The position numbers were made by a program, and so were the translations under genes. The notes beneath the pieces were generated by a model. It saw only the letters and a list, made by a program, of their open reading frames with translations. It did not search any database and was not told the origin of the DNA. This document shows positions 1 through 10,934 of a stretch of DNA of 37,157 nt, in pieces. The stretch spans positions 1-37,157 of the forward strand of contig JAODMR010000026.1 in assembly GCA_025465475.1 (NCBI GenBank). Reading direction: 5' to 3'. The stretch is from Micrococcaceae bacterium. GTDB taxonomy: Bacteria; Actinomycetota; Actinomycetes; Actinomycetales; Micrococcaceae. The number at the start of each line of letters is the position of its first letter. Within the stretch, counting starts at the first letter, position 1.

Positions 1-228
1 GATCAGGAACGTCGCTTCCTTATCTTCCCAACACTCGAAAATGTTCGGGCAGCCCGCTTCCTCACAAACAGTGTGCAGGCCCTCCTTCTTCACCAGGTTC
101 TTCAACCCAATGTACTCAGGCCCCATACTCACCTTGGCCTTGATCCACTCCGGCTTACGCTCCACCGGAGTCTGCGCATTACGCTGCTCAACGCGCAGCA
201 ACCTGCGCCCTTCAGGTGCCGGATTCAT
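1..228 (-). CDS. lipA: Lipoyl synthase, N-terminal part (runs off the left edge)
   Basis: The 76 visible codons encode the N-terminus of a radical-SAM lipoyl synthase, which inserts two sulfurs into octanoyl groups on lipoyl domains such as GcvH. The visible part carries the auxiliary-cluster cysteine motif C-x4-C-x5-C ([12 protein letters not shown]), preceded by the family signature [19 protein letters not shown]. The radical-SAM CxxxCxxC motif lies beyond the window. The ATG at 228 has an AAGGA Shine-Dalgarno about 7 nt upstream. The gene follows sdaA on the same strand after 60 bp, so it may be read through from the glycine-cleavage transcript. That is functionally sensible because GcvH is a LipA substrate. 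Identity is near certain; only the 3' end is missing. Confidence 0.95.
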   Translation of the reverse strand, partial: MNPAPEGRRLLRVEQRNAQTPVERKPEWIKAKVSMGPEYIGLKNLVKKEGLHTVCEEAGCPNIFECWEDKEATFLI

Positions 229-245
229 AGGTTTCCTTCGTGTTT

Positions 246-285
246 GTTTTCAACAGGTGGACCACGTTTTCAACAGTTGACCAGG
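246..285. repeat. Imperfect tandem 20-bp direct repeat upstream of lipA
   Basis: Two adjacent 20-bp copies, each beginning GTTTTCAACAG, fill the gap between sdaA and lipA. The second copy contains the 11-nt palindrome TCAACAGTTGA. The repeat lies about 20 nt upstream of the lipA start and could be a regulator-binding site, but no factor can be named. Confidence 0.5.
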
Positions 286-288
286 TCC

Positions 289-1704
289 TCAGCATTCGAC
301 CACGTTGACGGCGAGGCCGCCCATGGCCGTTTCCTTGTATTTGGAGGACATGTCCTTGCCGGTTTCACGCATGGTCACAATTACCTCGTCGAGGGAGACG
401 CGGTGGGTGCCGTCACCCCAAAGGGCCATTTTGGCGGCGTTGATGGCTTTGGCCGCGGCGATGGCGTTGCGCTCGATGCAGGGCACCTGCACGAGTCCCC
501 CAATCGGGTCACACGTCAGGCCCAGGTTGTGTTCCATGGCGATCTCGGCGGCGTTTTCCACCTGTCCCGGAGTTCCGCCCAGAACCTCTGCCAGGCCTGC
601 GGCGGCCATCGAGGAGGCCGAACCGACCTCGCCCTGGCACCCGACCTCGGCGCCGGAGATGGAGGCCTGCTCCTTGTAAAGCACGCCGACGGCTCCGGCT
701 GCGAGCAGGAACTTCACCACCATGTCGTCGCGGTCGGCCGGGGTGGCCAGGTCCATCCCCGGGGCGTAGTGCAGGGCGTAATAGAGCACTGCGGGAATGA
801 TGCCGGCAGCGCCATTGGTGGGTGCCGTGACCACCCGCCCGCCGGACGCGTTTTCCTCGTTGACGGCCAGGGCTATCAGGTTCACCCACTCCTGCCAGTA
901 CTTTGGGTCCTGGCCCTTGTCCTCCTTAAGCAGCCGCTGGTGCCAAGCGGGCGCCCGACGGCGGACCTTCAGCCCGCCGGGAAGCACGCCCTCGCGTCGC
1001 AGGCTGGCATTGACGCAGCCTTCCATGACTGACCAGATGTGCAGCAGGCCCTTTCGGATGTCCTCCTCCGTGTGGCTGTCCTGTTCATTGACCCGCATGA
1101 CATCGCTGATGCCCAGTGAGGTGGCCCGGCAGTGGCCCAGCAGCTCCGCGGCGGTGCGGAACGGCAAGGGCAGTTCCTTCTTGGACTCGTCCAGCTCCTT
1201 CTGGGCCGCGTCTTCCTCCCCTTCGCGGACAATGAAACCGCCCCCAACTGAGAAGAACGTGGCGGCGTGCAGGACGTTGCCGGTGGTGTCGGTGACGGAC
1301 AACTTCAGGCCGTTGGTGTGGCGTGGCAGCACGGTGAGAGGGTGCAGAACGATGTCCGCTTCCCGGTACGGCAACCGGACGCCGACGGCAGGATCAGCGG
1401 CGCCAGCCAGGTGCAGGGTGCCCGTTTCCGCGATCGAGGCCAGCCGATCCTCCACTTCATCGGGGAGGACATGTTCGGGTTGGTAGCCCTCCAGTCCCAG
1501 GAGCACCGCCGTCAGGGTGCCGTGGCCGCGGCCGGTCGCCGCCAGGGAACCGTACAGGTGAACCTGCAGGGCGGCCACCCGTTCCAGCACGTGGAGGTCT
1601 TTGAGTTCGTCCGAGAAAACAGCTGCTGCCCGCATGGGCCCCACCGTGTGTGAACTCGACGGGCCGATCCCGACGGAGAAGAGATCGAAGACGCCAACGG
1701 CCAT
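289..1704 (-). CDS. sdaA: L-serine ammonia-lyase (iron-sulfur, single chain)
   Basis: The 471-aa product deaminates L-serine to pyruvate and ammonia in the cytoplasm. The N-terminal beta domain begins with the family signature [12 protein letters not shown] (residues 12-23). The catalytic alpha domain follows (about 190-471), with [15 protein letters not shown] near 295-309. Cysteines at about 356 (GAEVGCQGE), 398 (LTCDP) and 409 (VPCIERN) are the expected [4Fe-4S] ligands. The last residue is Cys471; in the Legionella homologue the C-terminal cysteine occupies the active site as an autoinhibitory tail, so the same may apply here. I chose the ATG at 1704 because AAGGA stands 8-9 nt upstream and the signature begins directly after it; a longer frame reaches 1797. 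It is downstream of glyA and consumes the serine that GlyA makes from glycine. Confidence 0.95.
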   Translation of the reverse strand: MAVGVFDLFSVGIGPSSSHTVGPMRAAAVFSDELKDLHVLERVAALQVHLYGSLAATGRGHGTLTAVLLGLEGYQPEHVLPDEVEDRLASIAETGTLHLAGAADPAVGVRLPYREADIVLHPLTVLPRHTNGLKLSVTDTTGNVLHAATFFSVGGGFIVREGEEDAAQKELDESKKELPLPFRTAAELLGHCRATSLGISDVMRVNEQDSHTEEDIRKGLLHIWSVMEGCVNASLRREGVLPGGLKVRRRAPAWHQRLLKEDKGQDPKYWQEWVNLIALAVNEENASGGRVVTAPTNGAAGIIPAVLYYALHYAPGMDLATPADRDDMVVKFLLAAGAVGVLYKEQASISGAEVGCQGEVGSASSMAAAGLAEVLGGTPGQVENAAEIAMEHNLGLTCDPIGGLVQVPCIERNAIAAAKAINAAKMALWGDGTHRVSLDEVIVTMRETGKDMSSKYKETAMGGLAVNVVEC

Positions 1705-1818
1705 GTGGGAATTCCTTTTCGGAAGAGAGGGTAGAAAATCTGACGGAAGAAAGAAGTGGAAGCCAGCGGCGGTGTCCAGGCGGTGTCCACTCTCCAAGCG
1801 GAGCGGACACGGGCCGCA

Positions 1819-1847
1819 GGGGGAGGCCCTTGGGGCGGGCCTCCCCC
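1819..1847 (-). terminator. GC-rich hairpin between glyA and sdaA
   Basis: A perfect 11-bp inverted repeat (GGGGGAGGCCC at 1819-1829, GGGCCTCCCCC at 1837-1847) with a 7-nt loop begins 4 nt after the glyA stop. No U-tract follows, which is common for actinobacterial hairpins. It may stop or weaken transcription into sdaA, or stabilise the upstream mRNA 3' end. Confidence 0.6.
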
Positions 1848-1851
1848 TCGG

Positions 1852-3195
1852 TCATGCGTTGGCTGCCGCGCCCAGCGGAACCGTGCCCGGGTAGAGCGGA
1901 TGGGCAGCGGCCAGCGCTTCCACCCGGTGCCGAAGACCGGCAAGGTCAGCACCGGCGTCGGCGGTCAATGCCTCGGCGATGATGTCGGCAACCTCGCGGA
2001 ACGCCGCTTCGCCGAATCCACGTGTTGCCAGCGCCGGGGTGCCGATCCGCAGGCCGGAGGTGACCATTGGTGGGCGCGGGTCGAACGGTACCGCGTTGCG
2101 GTTGACAGTGATGTCGATCGCCGCGAGCCGGTCCTCGGCCTGCTGGCCGTCCAGTGCGCAGTTGCGCAGGTCCACCAGCACCAGGTGCACGTCGGTGCCG
2201 CCGGAGACCACGGAGATGCCCTTGGCGGTGACGTCGTCCCGGGACAGGCGCTCGCCCAGGATGCGGGCTCCTGTCAGCAGGCGTTCCTGGCGCTCCCGGA
2301 ACTCTTCTGAAGCAGCGATCCTGAAGGCAACCGCCTTACCGGCAATGACGTGCTCCAGCGGGCCGCCCTGCTGGCCCGGGAAGACCGCGGAGGTGATCTT
2401 TTTGGCGATTCCGGCGTCGTTGCTCAGAATGATCCCTCCGCGCGGACCTGCCAGGGTCTTATGGGTGGTGGACGTTGTTACGTGGGCGTGCGGCACCGGA
2501 TTCGGGTGCAGGCCAGCGGCCACCAGTCCGGCGAAGTGCGCCATGTCCACCATCAGGTAGGCGCCCACCAGGTCCGCGATTCGCCGGAACTCGGCGAAGT
2601 CGAGTTGCCGGGCGTAGGCCGACCAGCCGGCCACGATGAGGGCGGGCTTGTGCTCCAGGGCCAGCGCTTCAACTTCCGCCATGTCCACCCGGTGGGTGTC
2701 CGCGCGCACCCCGTACGGAACGACGTTGTACAGCTTGCCGGAAAAGTTGATGCGCATGCCGTGGGTGAGGTGCCCCCCGTGGGCCAGGTTCAACCCCATG
2801 ATGGTGTCGCCCGGTTTGATCAGTGCGTGCATCACGGACGCGTTGGCCTGAGCGCCGGAGTGCGGCTGGACGTTCGCGTATCCGGCGCCAAACAGGGCCT
2901 TCACCCGGTCGATGGCGAGCTGCTCGATGACGTCGACGTGCTCGCAGCCGCCGTAGTAGCGCTTTCCGGGGTAGCCCTCGGCGTATTTGTTGGTCAGCAC
3001 CGAACCCTGGGCCTGCATGACGGCCACGGCGGTGTGGTTTTCGGAGGCGATCATTTCCAGGCCGGAGCGTTGGCGGTCCAGTTCGTCGTCGATCTTTGCA
3101 GCAATTTCCGGGTCCAGCTGGGACAACGGCGCGTCCAGTGAGGGCGAGGAAACGGGTTGGAAGCGTGCCGTACTGTTCAGGGTTGTGGTGCTCAC
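1852..3195 (-). CDS. glyA: Serine hydroxymethyltransferase
   Basis: The 447-aa PLP enzyme interconverts serine plus THF with glycine plus 5,10-methylene-THF. The PLP Schiff-base lysine is K246 in the motif [16 protein letters not shown]. Other family hallmarks are MIASEN (48-53), [15 protein letters not shown] (69-83) and [13 protein letters not shown] (216-228). The N-terminus carries roughly 15-20 more residues than minimal GlyA proteins before the [12 protein letters not shown] segment. The ATG at 3195 overlaps the gcvH stop by 4 nt (ATGA), which indicates translational coupling. It is the fourth gene of the gcvP-T-H-glyA-sdaA series, so it should share the glycine-riboswitch control in front of gcvP. 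Confidence 0.97.
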   Translation of the reverse strand: MSTTTLNSTARFQPVSSPSLDAPLSQLDPEIAAKIDDELDRQRSGLEMIASENHTAVAVMQAQGSVLTNKYAEGYPGKRYYGGCEHVDVIEQLAIDRVKALFGAGYANVQPHSGAQANASVMHALIKPGDTIMGLNLAHGGHLTHGMRINFSGKLYNVVPYGVRADTHRVDMAEVEALALEHKPALIVAGWSAYARQLDFAEFRRIADLVGAYLMVDMAHFAGLVAAGLHPNPVPHAHVTTSTTHKTLAGPRGGIILSNDAGIAKKITSAVFPGQQGGPLEHVIAGKAVAFRIAASEEFRERQERLLTGARILGERLSRDDVTAKGISVVSGGTDVHLVLVDLRNCALDGQQAEDRLAAIDITVNRNAVPFDPRPPMVTSGLRIGTPALATRGFGEAAFREVADIIAEALTADAGADLAGLRHRVEALAAAHPLYPGTVPLGAAANA

Positions 3196-3575
3196 AGTTC
3201 ACCACCGTTGGCTGCGGCGTAGTCGGCCGCGCTGAGCAGGGGTCCCTCGGATCCCACGGCGACCTTAAACAGCCAGCCGGCACCATAGGGATCCGCGTTG
3301 ATCACGGCCGGATCGGCGACGGCGGCGTCGTTGACTGCCGTGACCTCACCGGTGACCGGGGAGTACAGGTCCGAGACGGACTTGGTGGACTCGATCTCAC
3401 CACAGGTCTCCCCCGCCGTGACGGTGGAACCCACCTGGGGCAGGTCGACGTAGACGATGTCACCCATGGCATCCGCTGCCACGGCGGAGACGCCGATGGT
3501 CGAGGGGCCGGCGCCGTCGACGGCCACCCATTCATGCTCGGCCGAGTACTTCAGTTCAGCAACTACCTTGCTCAT
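3192..3575 (-). CDS. gcvH: Glycine cleavage system H protein
   Basis: The 127-aa lipoyl carrier shuttles the aminomethyl arm between GcvP and GcvT. The lipoylation lysine is K65 in [20 protein letters not shown]. The fold signature KYSAEHEWV (9-17) and the C-terminal [10 protein letters not shown] are present, and the length is normal. It lies 30 bp after gcvT and overlaps glyA by 4 nt. It depends on LipA, whose gene begins at the left of the window. Confidence 0.97.
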   Translation of the reverse strand: MSKVVAELKYSAEHEWVAVDGAGPSTIGVSAVAADAMGDIVYVDLPQVGSTVTAGETCGEIESTKSVSDLYSPVTGEVTAVNDAAVADPAVINADPYGAGWLFKVAVGSEGPLLSAADYAAANGGEL

Positions 3576-3605
3576 ATCACAGTCCTTCAGGTCGAAAGGG
3601 ATGGT

Positions 3606-4739
3606 CTATTTCTGGCGCTTGTAGAACGGAAGGGCGACGACCTCGAACGGCTCCGCCTTGCCGCGCAGGTCGATGTCCAGCACCGTGCCCGGTTCGACGT
3701 GTTCCACGCCGACGTAGGCCATGGCCACCGGATATCCCAGCGTCGGGCTCGGCTGACCGGAGGTCACCTCACCGACCCGGGCACCGTCCTTGAGGATCTG
3801 GTAACCGCCGCGGGCCGCGCGGCGGCCCAACCCCCGGAGACCGACCAGCCTCCGGCCGGTGCTGGTGCCGAAGCCTGCCTCCTTGATGGCGGTCAGCGCC
3901 GCCTTGCCAACGAAGTCGCTCTCCTTGGCCAGGGACACCACGGGGCCCAGCCCGGCGGCGTAGGCGTTGCCGTATTGGGAGAGCTCGTTCCCGTAGAGCG
4001 GCATGCCCGCTTCCAGGCGCAGCGAATCCCGGCACGCCAGCCCGGCGGGGATGAGGCCGTGGGCCTGTCCGGCCGCCAGGAGCGACTGCCATAGGCCCGG
4101 GGCGTCGGCGTTGGGCAGGTAAATCTCAAAACCGTCCTCACCCGTGTAACCGGTCCGCGCCAGCAGCAGGTTCCGGACGACTCCGTTGATGGTGATCCCC
4201 ACCTCGACGGCCGCGTAGTACTTCAGCCCGGTCACCAGCGCGTGCTGCCCCGCCGGGACCAGGGCCAGCAGGATGGCCTCCGCGTTGGGGCCCTGCACGG
4301 CAATCAGTGAGGTCTCCAAGGAAACGTCATCAACGGTCACATCGAAGTCCGCCGCTCGCTCGCCCAGTGCGGCCGCGACGGCCCTGACGTTGCCTGCGTT
4401 GGGCACCACGAGGTACTTGTCCGGGCCGCGGCGGTAGGAAATGAGGTCATCGATGATGCCGCCGTCGTCCTTGCAGATCAACGAGTACTTGGCTTTGCCC
4501 ACCGCGATGGCTGACAGCTTGCCGACCAGGGCGTAGTCCAGGAAGGCCGCGGCGTCGGGGCCGATAACCCAGATTTCGCCCATGTGGGAGAGGTCGAACA
4601 GGCCAGCCGATTGGCGGACGGCGTGGTGCTCGGCCAGTTCTGACCCGTATTTGAGGGGCATCTGCCATCCCCCAAAGTCGGTGAAGGTGGCACCGGCCTC
4701 CTGATGCTCTTCGTATAGGGCTGTGTGGTTCTCAGTCAT
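3606..4739 (-). CDS. gcvT: Glycine cleavage system T protein (aminomethyltransferase)
   Basis: The 377-aa folate-dependent enzyme releases ammonia from the aminomethyl-lipoyl arm of GcvH and transfers the carbon to THF. The N-terminus has the family pattern FTDFGGWQMPLKYGS followed by GLFDLSHMGEI. Further motifs are DDGGIIDDLISYR, RTGYTGEDGFEIY and LRLEAGMPLYGNEL. A longer frame reaches 4802, but I chose the ATG at 4739: AGGA overlaps the gcvP stop codon 7 nt upstream, and the conserved region begins directly after it. Only 10 nt separate it from gcvP. Confidence 0.96.
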   Translation of the reverse strand: MTENHTALYEEHQEAGATFTDFGGWQMPLKYGSELAEHHAVRQSAGLFDLSHMGEIWVIGPDAAAFLDYALVGKLSAIAVGKAKYSLICKDDGGIIDDLISYRRGPDKYLVVPNAGNVRAVAAALGERAADFDVTVDDVSLETSLIAVQGPNAEAILLALVPAGQHALVTGLKYYAAVEVGITINGVVRNLLLARTGYTGEDGFEIYLPNADAPGLWQSLLAAGQAHGLIPAGLACRDSLRLEAGMPLYGNELSQYGNAYAAGLGPVVSLAKESDFVGKAALTAIKEAGFGTSTGRRLVGLRGLGRRAARGGYQILKDGARVGEVTSGQPSPTLGYPVAMAYVGVEHVEPGTVLDIDLRGKAEPFEVVALPFYKRQK

Positions 4740-4749
4740 CAGGGCATCC

Positions 4750-7599
<2,850 letters not shown>

Positions 7600-7639
7600 G
7601 AGAGGAACTCCAGGGAATGGCCGACGCTATGCGCCGGAG

Positions 7640-7862
7640 CGGACCGGGTTCCTCCCCGCTCTGTATTGGACCTGAGAGATTCCGCGGAACCCTGCCTGCG
7701 CAGAGGTCTGCTTGCACCGTCGGTGAACCAGGACACTGCCCGGTTGCTTTCCAGAGTTGCCTCGCCGTAGCGGTACATGGGCCTGAGAGATTCCTGGGGA
7801 GGATTTGCTCCTACGGCGCCCTGCTCAACTGGTGATTGGGAAGGACTCTCCCGCCACGGTTC
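7640..7862 (-). ncRNA. Tandem glycine riboswitch upstream of gcvP
   Basis: Read on the minus strand, aptamer 1 begins with GGCGGGAGAGTCC (7855 to 7843) and ends with GGAATCTCTCAGGCCCATG. Aptamer 2 begins GGCGAGGCAACTCTGGAAAGC, continues through ACCGACGGTGCAAGC and ends GGAATCTCTCAGGTCC (to about 7665). These are the conserved gcvT-motif blocks of two stacked glycine aptamers. The expression platform includes CAGAGCGGGGAGGAACCC. The gcvP start is about 40 nt farther on. By analogy with known examples, glycine binding should turn the gcv operon on. The segment 7744-7820 matches 8166-8242 of the divergent copy in inverted orientation at 73 of 77 positions. Confidence 0.93.
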
Positions 7863-7872
7863 AAAAGGCTTG

Positions 7873-7900
7873 TTTAGTTGTGGGTGACTCGGATCACAAC
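7873..7900 (-). promoter_or_regulatory. Probable gcv operon promoter with dyad
   Basis: On the minus strand TTGTGA is followed 17 nt later by TAAACA, a plausible -35/-10 pair ending about 17 nt before the riboswitch. The segment 7877-7900 has outer arms GTTGTG and CACAAC and could bind a regulator. The -10 region contains CACAACTAAA, which is repeated in front of the other riboswitch. Confidence 0.45.
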
Positions 7901-8001
7901 GTACACGCAAATCTGGCCGCGGCAAAATCGTCGGCCGGGACGGCCCCCGGGAGAAAGTTGTACGCCGCGCCGGCAAAGAAACTCGGTTGACAATTCTCCG
8001 T

Positions 8002-8021
8002 GACCCAGCCCACACTGGGTC
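8002..8021. promoter_or_regulatory. Inverted repeat in the gcvP-cycA divergent region
   Basis: GACCCAG (8002-8008) and CTGGGTC (8015-8021) form a perfect 7-bp dyad with a 6-nt spacer, 10 nt after a TTGACA hexamer (7987-7992). It could be an operator or part of a second promoter. The function is not known. Confidence 0.35.
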
Positions 8022-8108
8022 GGTGGCAGCCCCAGGGCGTCCAGCTTGAGCGCCCTTACGGAGTTCCGTCTCCGTGCTGGCCACCCGCTGTGAGTAATCA
8101 CGGCATTT

Positions 8109-8118
8109 CACAACTAAA
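8109..8118 (+). promoter_or_regulatory. CACAACTAAA box, probable -10 region for cycA
   Basis: The 10-nt string CACAACTAAA lies 16 nt upstream of the plus-strand riboswitch and recurs on the minus strand at 7873-7882, 17 nt upstream of the other riboswitch. Conservation of sequence and distance suggests the core promoter of each transcript. Confidence 0.45.
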
Positions 8119-8132
8119 GATGCTGATGATCT

Positions 8133-8340
8133 GCGGCGGGAGAGTCCTGCCGGTACATTTCGGAAGGCGCCGTAGGAGCAACTCCTCCCCAGGAATCTCT
8201 CAGGCCCATGTACCGCCGCGGCGAGGCAACTCTGGAAAGCAGCCAGTCATGTCCTGGCTCACCGACGGTGCAAGCGGGACCTGCAAATGCAGGAGACGCG
8301 GAAACTCTCAGGTCCCATACAGAGCGGGGAGGAACCCGAA
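8133..8340 (+). ncRNA. Tandem glycine riboswitch upstream of cycA
   Basis: Aptamer 1 runs from GGCGGGAGAGTCC (8135) to GGAATCTCTCAGGCCCATG (ending about 8210). Aptamer 2 runs from GGCGAGGCAACTCTGGAAAGC (8220) through ACCGACGGTGCAAGC to GAAACTCTCAGGTCCC (ending about 8315). The downstream block CAGAGCGGGGAGGAACCC is also found after the gcvP riboswitch. The cycA start is about 40 nt farther on. Control of a glycine permease by a glycine sensor fits induction of uptake together with catabolism, but whether this copy is an ON or OFF switch cannot be read from the sequence. Confidence 0.93.
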
Positions 8341-8381
8341 TCATCGTGGCACCAAAGGCCACTTGAACGATGGAGTTCCTC

Positions 8382-9860
8382 ATGACGATTCAGAAACCGC
8401 CTTCCACGCCTGTGGAAACCCCCCACCTTGAACGACAACTCAGTAACCGCCACATCCAACTCATAGCCATTGGCGGGGCCATCGGCACCGGCCTGTTCAT
8501 GGGTTCAGGCAAGACCATTTCCGCTGCCGGACCCTCGGTCATCTTTGTCTACATGATCATCGGCTTCATGCTGTTCTTCGTCATGCGGGCTATGGGCGAG
8601 CTGCTTCTTTCCAATCTGCGCTACAAGTCCTTCAGCGACTTTGCCGCGGACCTTTTGGGCCCCTGGGCCGGCTTCTTTACGGGATGGACCTACTGGTTCT
8701 GCTGGGTGATTACCGGCATCGCGGACGTCATCGCCATTGCCGGCTACTCCCAGGAGCTCTGGCCGGGACTTCCGCTGTGGATCCCGGGCCTGGTCACCAT
8801 TGGCATCCTGCTCCTGCTGAACCTGACCACCGTGCGGGCGTTTGGGGAGACCGAGTTCTGGTTCGCCCTCATCAAGATCATCGCCATCAGCGCACTGATC
8901 GTGGTGGGCCTGTTCATGATCTTCAGCGGGTTCACTTCCGACGCCGGACCCGCCAGCTTCACGAACCTGTGGAGCCATGGCGGTTTCTTCCCGAACGAGT
9001 TCATGGGCTTCGTTGCCGGCTTCCAGATCGCCGTGTTCGCGTTCGTGGGCATCGAACTGGTGGGCACCACCGCTGCCGAGGCCAAGGATCCCGAGAAAAA
9101 CCTGCCCAAGGCCATCAACTCCATTCCGGTACGCGTGCTGCTCTTCTACGTCGGAGCCCTCATCATCCTGATGTCCGTGACGCCCTGGACCCAGTTCGCC
9201 GCCGGACACAGCCCCTTCATCGGTATGTTCTCCCTGGCCGGCCTTGGGGCCGCTGCAACAGTGGTGAACCTGGTGGTGCTCAGCTCGGCCATGTCCTCAG
9301 CCAATTCAGGAATCTACTCCACCTCCCGCATGGTCTACGGCCTGGCCCAGGAGGGTGACGCGCCAGGCCGCTTCGGTCGCCTCTCGCGGCGCAAGGTCCC
9401 CCAGAACGCCCTGTTCCTGTCCTGCGTGCTGCTGCTCTCCGGCGTCGTGCTGATGTACGCCGGCCAGGACATTGGCAAGGCCTTCGACATGGTCACCACC
9501 GTGTCAGCGGTCTGCTTCGTCTTTGTCTGGTCGATCATCCTGGCCAGCTACCTGGCCTTCCGCCGGCGTCGTCCCCAACTGCATGACGCCTCCACCTTCA
9601 AGATGCCCGGCGGCGTACCCATGGTTTGGCTGGTCTTTGCGTTCTTCGCCTTCGTGCTCTGGACGCTCACCACCCAGGCGGATACGCTAACGGCCCTGCT
9701 GGTGACGCCTGCCTGGTTCATCGTGCTGGCCGTCGCATGGTTGCTGCTGCGCCGCCGCCCCGCGCACCTGGCCCGTTACACCGCCTTCCAAAAGGAACTT
9801 GAGACTGACGAACACGCAGCCGCAGAACACCGCAGCAACGTCGTGCAGGTAGGACGATGA
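8382..9860 (+). CDS. cycA: D-serine/D-alanine/glycine permease
   Basis: The product (492 aa from 8382) is an amino acid-polyamine-organocation permease that imports glycine, D-alanine and D-serine by proton symport. It closely resembles E. coli CycA, with LSNRHIQLIAIGGAIGTG (TM1), GFMLFFVMRAMGELLLSN, SFSDFAADLLGPWAGFFTGW, QIAVFAFVGIELVGTTAAE and SSANSGIYSTSRM; about 12 hydrophobic segments follow the family pattern. An ATG at 8370 is in frame, but the ATG at 8382 has GGAG 6 nt upstream and is preferred. The gene is preceded by a tandem glycine riboswitch and overlaps purU by 4 nt, so both should respond to glycine. Confidence 0.94.
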   Translation: MTIQKPPSTPVETPHLERQLSNRHIQLIAIGGAIGTGLFMGSGKTISAAGPSVIFVYMIIGFMLFFVMRAMGELLLSNLRYKSFSDFAADLLGPWAGFFTGWTYWFCWVITGIADVIAIAGYSQELWPGLPLWIPGLVTIGILLLLNLTTVRAFGETEFWFALIKIIAISALIVVGLFMIFSGFTSDAGPASFTNLWSHGGFFPNEFMGFVAGFQIAVFAFVGIELVGTTAAEAKDPEKNLPKAINSIPVRVLLFYVGALIILMSVTPWTQFAAGHSPFIGMFSLAGLGAAATVVNLVVLSSAMSSANSGIYSTSRMVYGLAQEGDAPGRFGRLSRRKVPQNALFLSCVLLLSGVVLMYAGQDIGKAFDMVTTVSAVCFVFVWSIILASYLAFRRRRPQLHDASTFKMPGGVPMVWLVFAFFAFVLWTLTTQADTLTALLVTPAWFIVLAVAWLLLRRRPAHLARYTAFQKELETDEHAAAEHRSNVVQVGR

Positions 9861-10828
9861 GCACCGGTGCCACAGCGCCGCAGCGGAACCAGCTCCGCGA
9901 ACCGGCCCCGGCGCCCGCCACGGACTACGTGCTCACCCTCGACTGCGCCGAATCGCCCGGAATCGTGCATGCGGTTGCCGACTTCCTGCTCGACCATGGC
10001 TGCTTCATCCTCGACATCAAACAATTCGGGGATCCGGTGGAACAGCACTTTTTCATGAGGGTCCACTTCAGCACGACGGGTTCCGGCTCCGACGCGAATT
10101 CCGGCACGGGCTCCGGCTCCGGCGCGGCTGCCGGCGCGGAGGCGGCTGCCGGCGCGGATGAACTGCGGAGGAGTTTCGTACCGGTGGCCGCCCACTGGAA
10201 CATGAAGTGGCGCCTGGAGCCACGGGGACGTAAACAGCGCATCCTGGTCATGGTCTCCAAGTACGGGCACTGCCTGAATGATTTGCTCTTCCGGACCCGG
10301 AACGGCGAGCTGCCGGTGGAGATCGTCGCCGTGGTATCCAACCATCCGGACCACCGGGATCTTGTCGCCTGGCATGGGATCCCCTTCCATCACATCCCGG
10401 TCAATCGGGAGACCAAAGAAGAAGCGGAATCGGAGCTGCTGCACCTTGTCGATAGGTACGACGTCGAGCTGGTGGTCCTGGCCCGGTACATGCAGGTCCT
10501 CAGCGATAACCTCACCCGCCGCCTTGCCGGCAGGGCCATCAACATCCACCACCCCTTCCTTCCCAGCTTCAAGGGCGCCAGGCCCTATCACCAGGCCTAC
10601 GAACGGGGAGTCAAGACGGTCGGGGCGACGGCTCACTACGTCAATTCCGAACTGGATGAAGGCCCCATCATTGCCCAGCAGGTGATTGAGGTCGACCACA
10701 CGTACAGTCCTGCGGATCTTGTGGCGGTCGGCAGGGATGCCGAATGCAAGGCCCTGTCCAACGCCGTCCGCTGGCACTCCGAGGGACGCATCATCCTCTC
10801 CGGCAACCGCACCGTCATCCTTCGCTGA
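9857..10828 (+). CDS. purU: Formyltetrahydrofolate deformylase
   Basis: The 323-aa enzyme hydrolyses 10-formyl-THF to formate and THF, restoring free folate when one-carbon units build up from glycine cleavage. An N-terminal ACT domain (about 22-72) precedes the formyltransferase fold (about 105-323). Catalytic N229, H231 (INIHHPFLPSF) and D267 (NSELDEGP) are present, as is MVSKYGHCLNDLLFR. Residues about 73-101 are a Gly/Ser/Ala-rich linker not usual for the family, encoded by short tandem DNA repeats. The ATGA overlap with cycA means the two are translationally coupled and share its riboswitch. Confidence 0.95.
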   Translation: MSTGATAPQRNQLREPAPAPATDYVLTLDCAESPGIVHAVADFLLDHGCFILDIKQFGDPVEQHFFMRVHFSTTGSGSDANSGTGSGSGAAAGAEAAAGADELRRSFVPVAAHWNMKWRLEPRGRKQRILVMVSKYGHCLNDLLFRTRNGELPVEIVAVVSNHPDHRDLVAWHGIPFHHIPVNRETKEEAESELLHLVDRYDVELVVLARYMQVLSDNLTRRLAGRAINIHHPFLPSFKGARPYHQAYERGVKTVGATAHYVNSELDEGPIIAQQVIEVDHTYSPADLVAVGRDAECKALSNAVRWHSEGRIILSGNRTVILR

Positions 10829-10845
10829 CCTGTTCCCGCGCAAGT

Positions 10846-10878
10846 GTGCGGAACTGTCCCGGCGGGACGGCTCCGCAC
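10846..10878 (+). terminator. Hairpin terminator after purU
   Basis: The outer arms GTGCGGA (10846-10852) and TCCGCAC (10872-10878) enclose the inner arms GTCCC and GGGAC with a GGC loop. Only one A-C mismatch and one wobble interrupt the stem. It begins 18 nt after the purU stop and has no T-tract. Confidence 0.65.
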
Positions 10879-10922
10879 GCTCGGCGGGAAAGCTGCGTCA
10901 CCCGGGCGGGGCGCACCGGAGG

Positions 10923-10928
10923 CATACT
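10923..10928 (+). promoter_or_regulatory. Candidate -10 box for the DUF1905 gene
   Basis: CATACT stands 6 nt before the ATG at 10935, the spacing expected of a leaderless or very short-leader transcript. GAGG also directly precedes the ATG, so a leadered transcript is possible. Confidence 0.35.
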
Positions 10929-10934
10929 GTGAGG

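Noticed and set aside
73-1032. 319-codon plus-strand frame opposite lipA and sdaA
   Set aside because: It is antisense to two well-conserved genes, with low-complexity His/Gly-rich translation.
9776-10843. 355-codon minus-strand frame opposite purU
   Set aside because: Mirror frame of purU; no motif and no Shine-Dalgarno.
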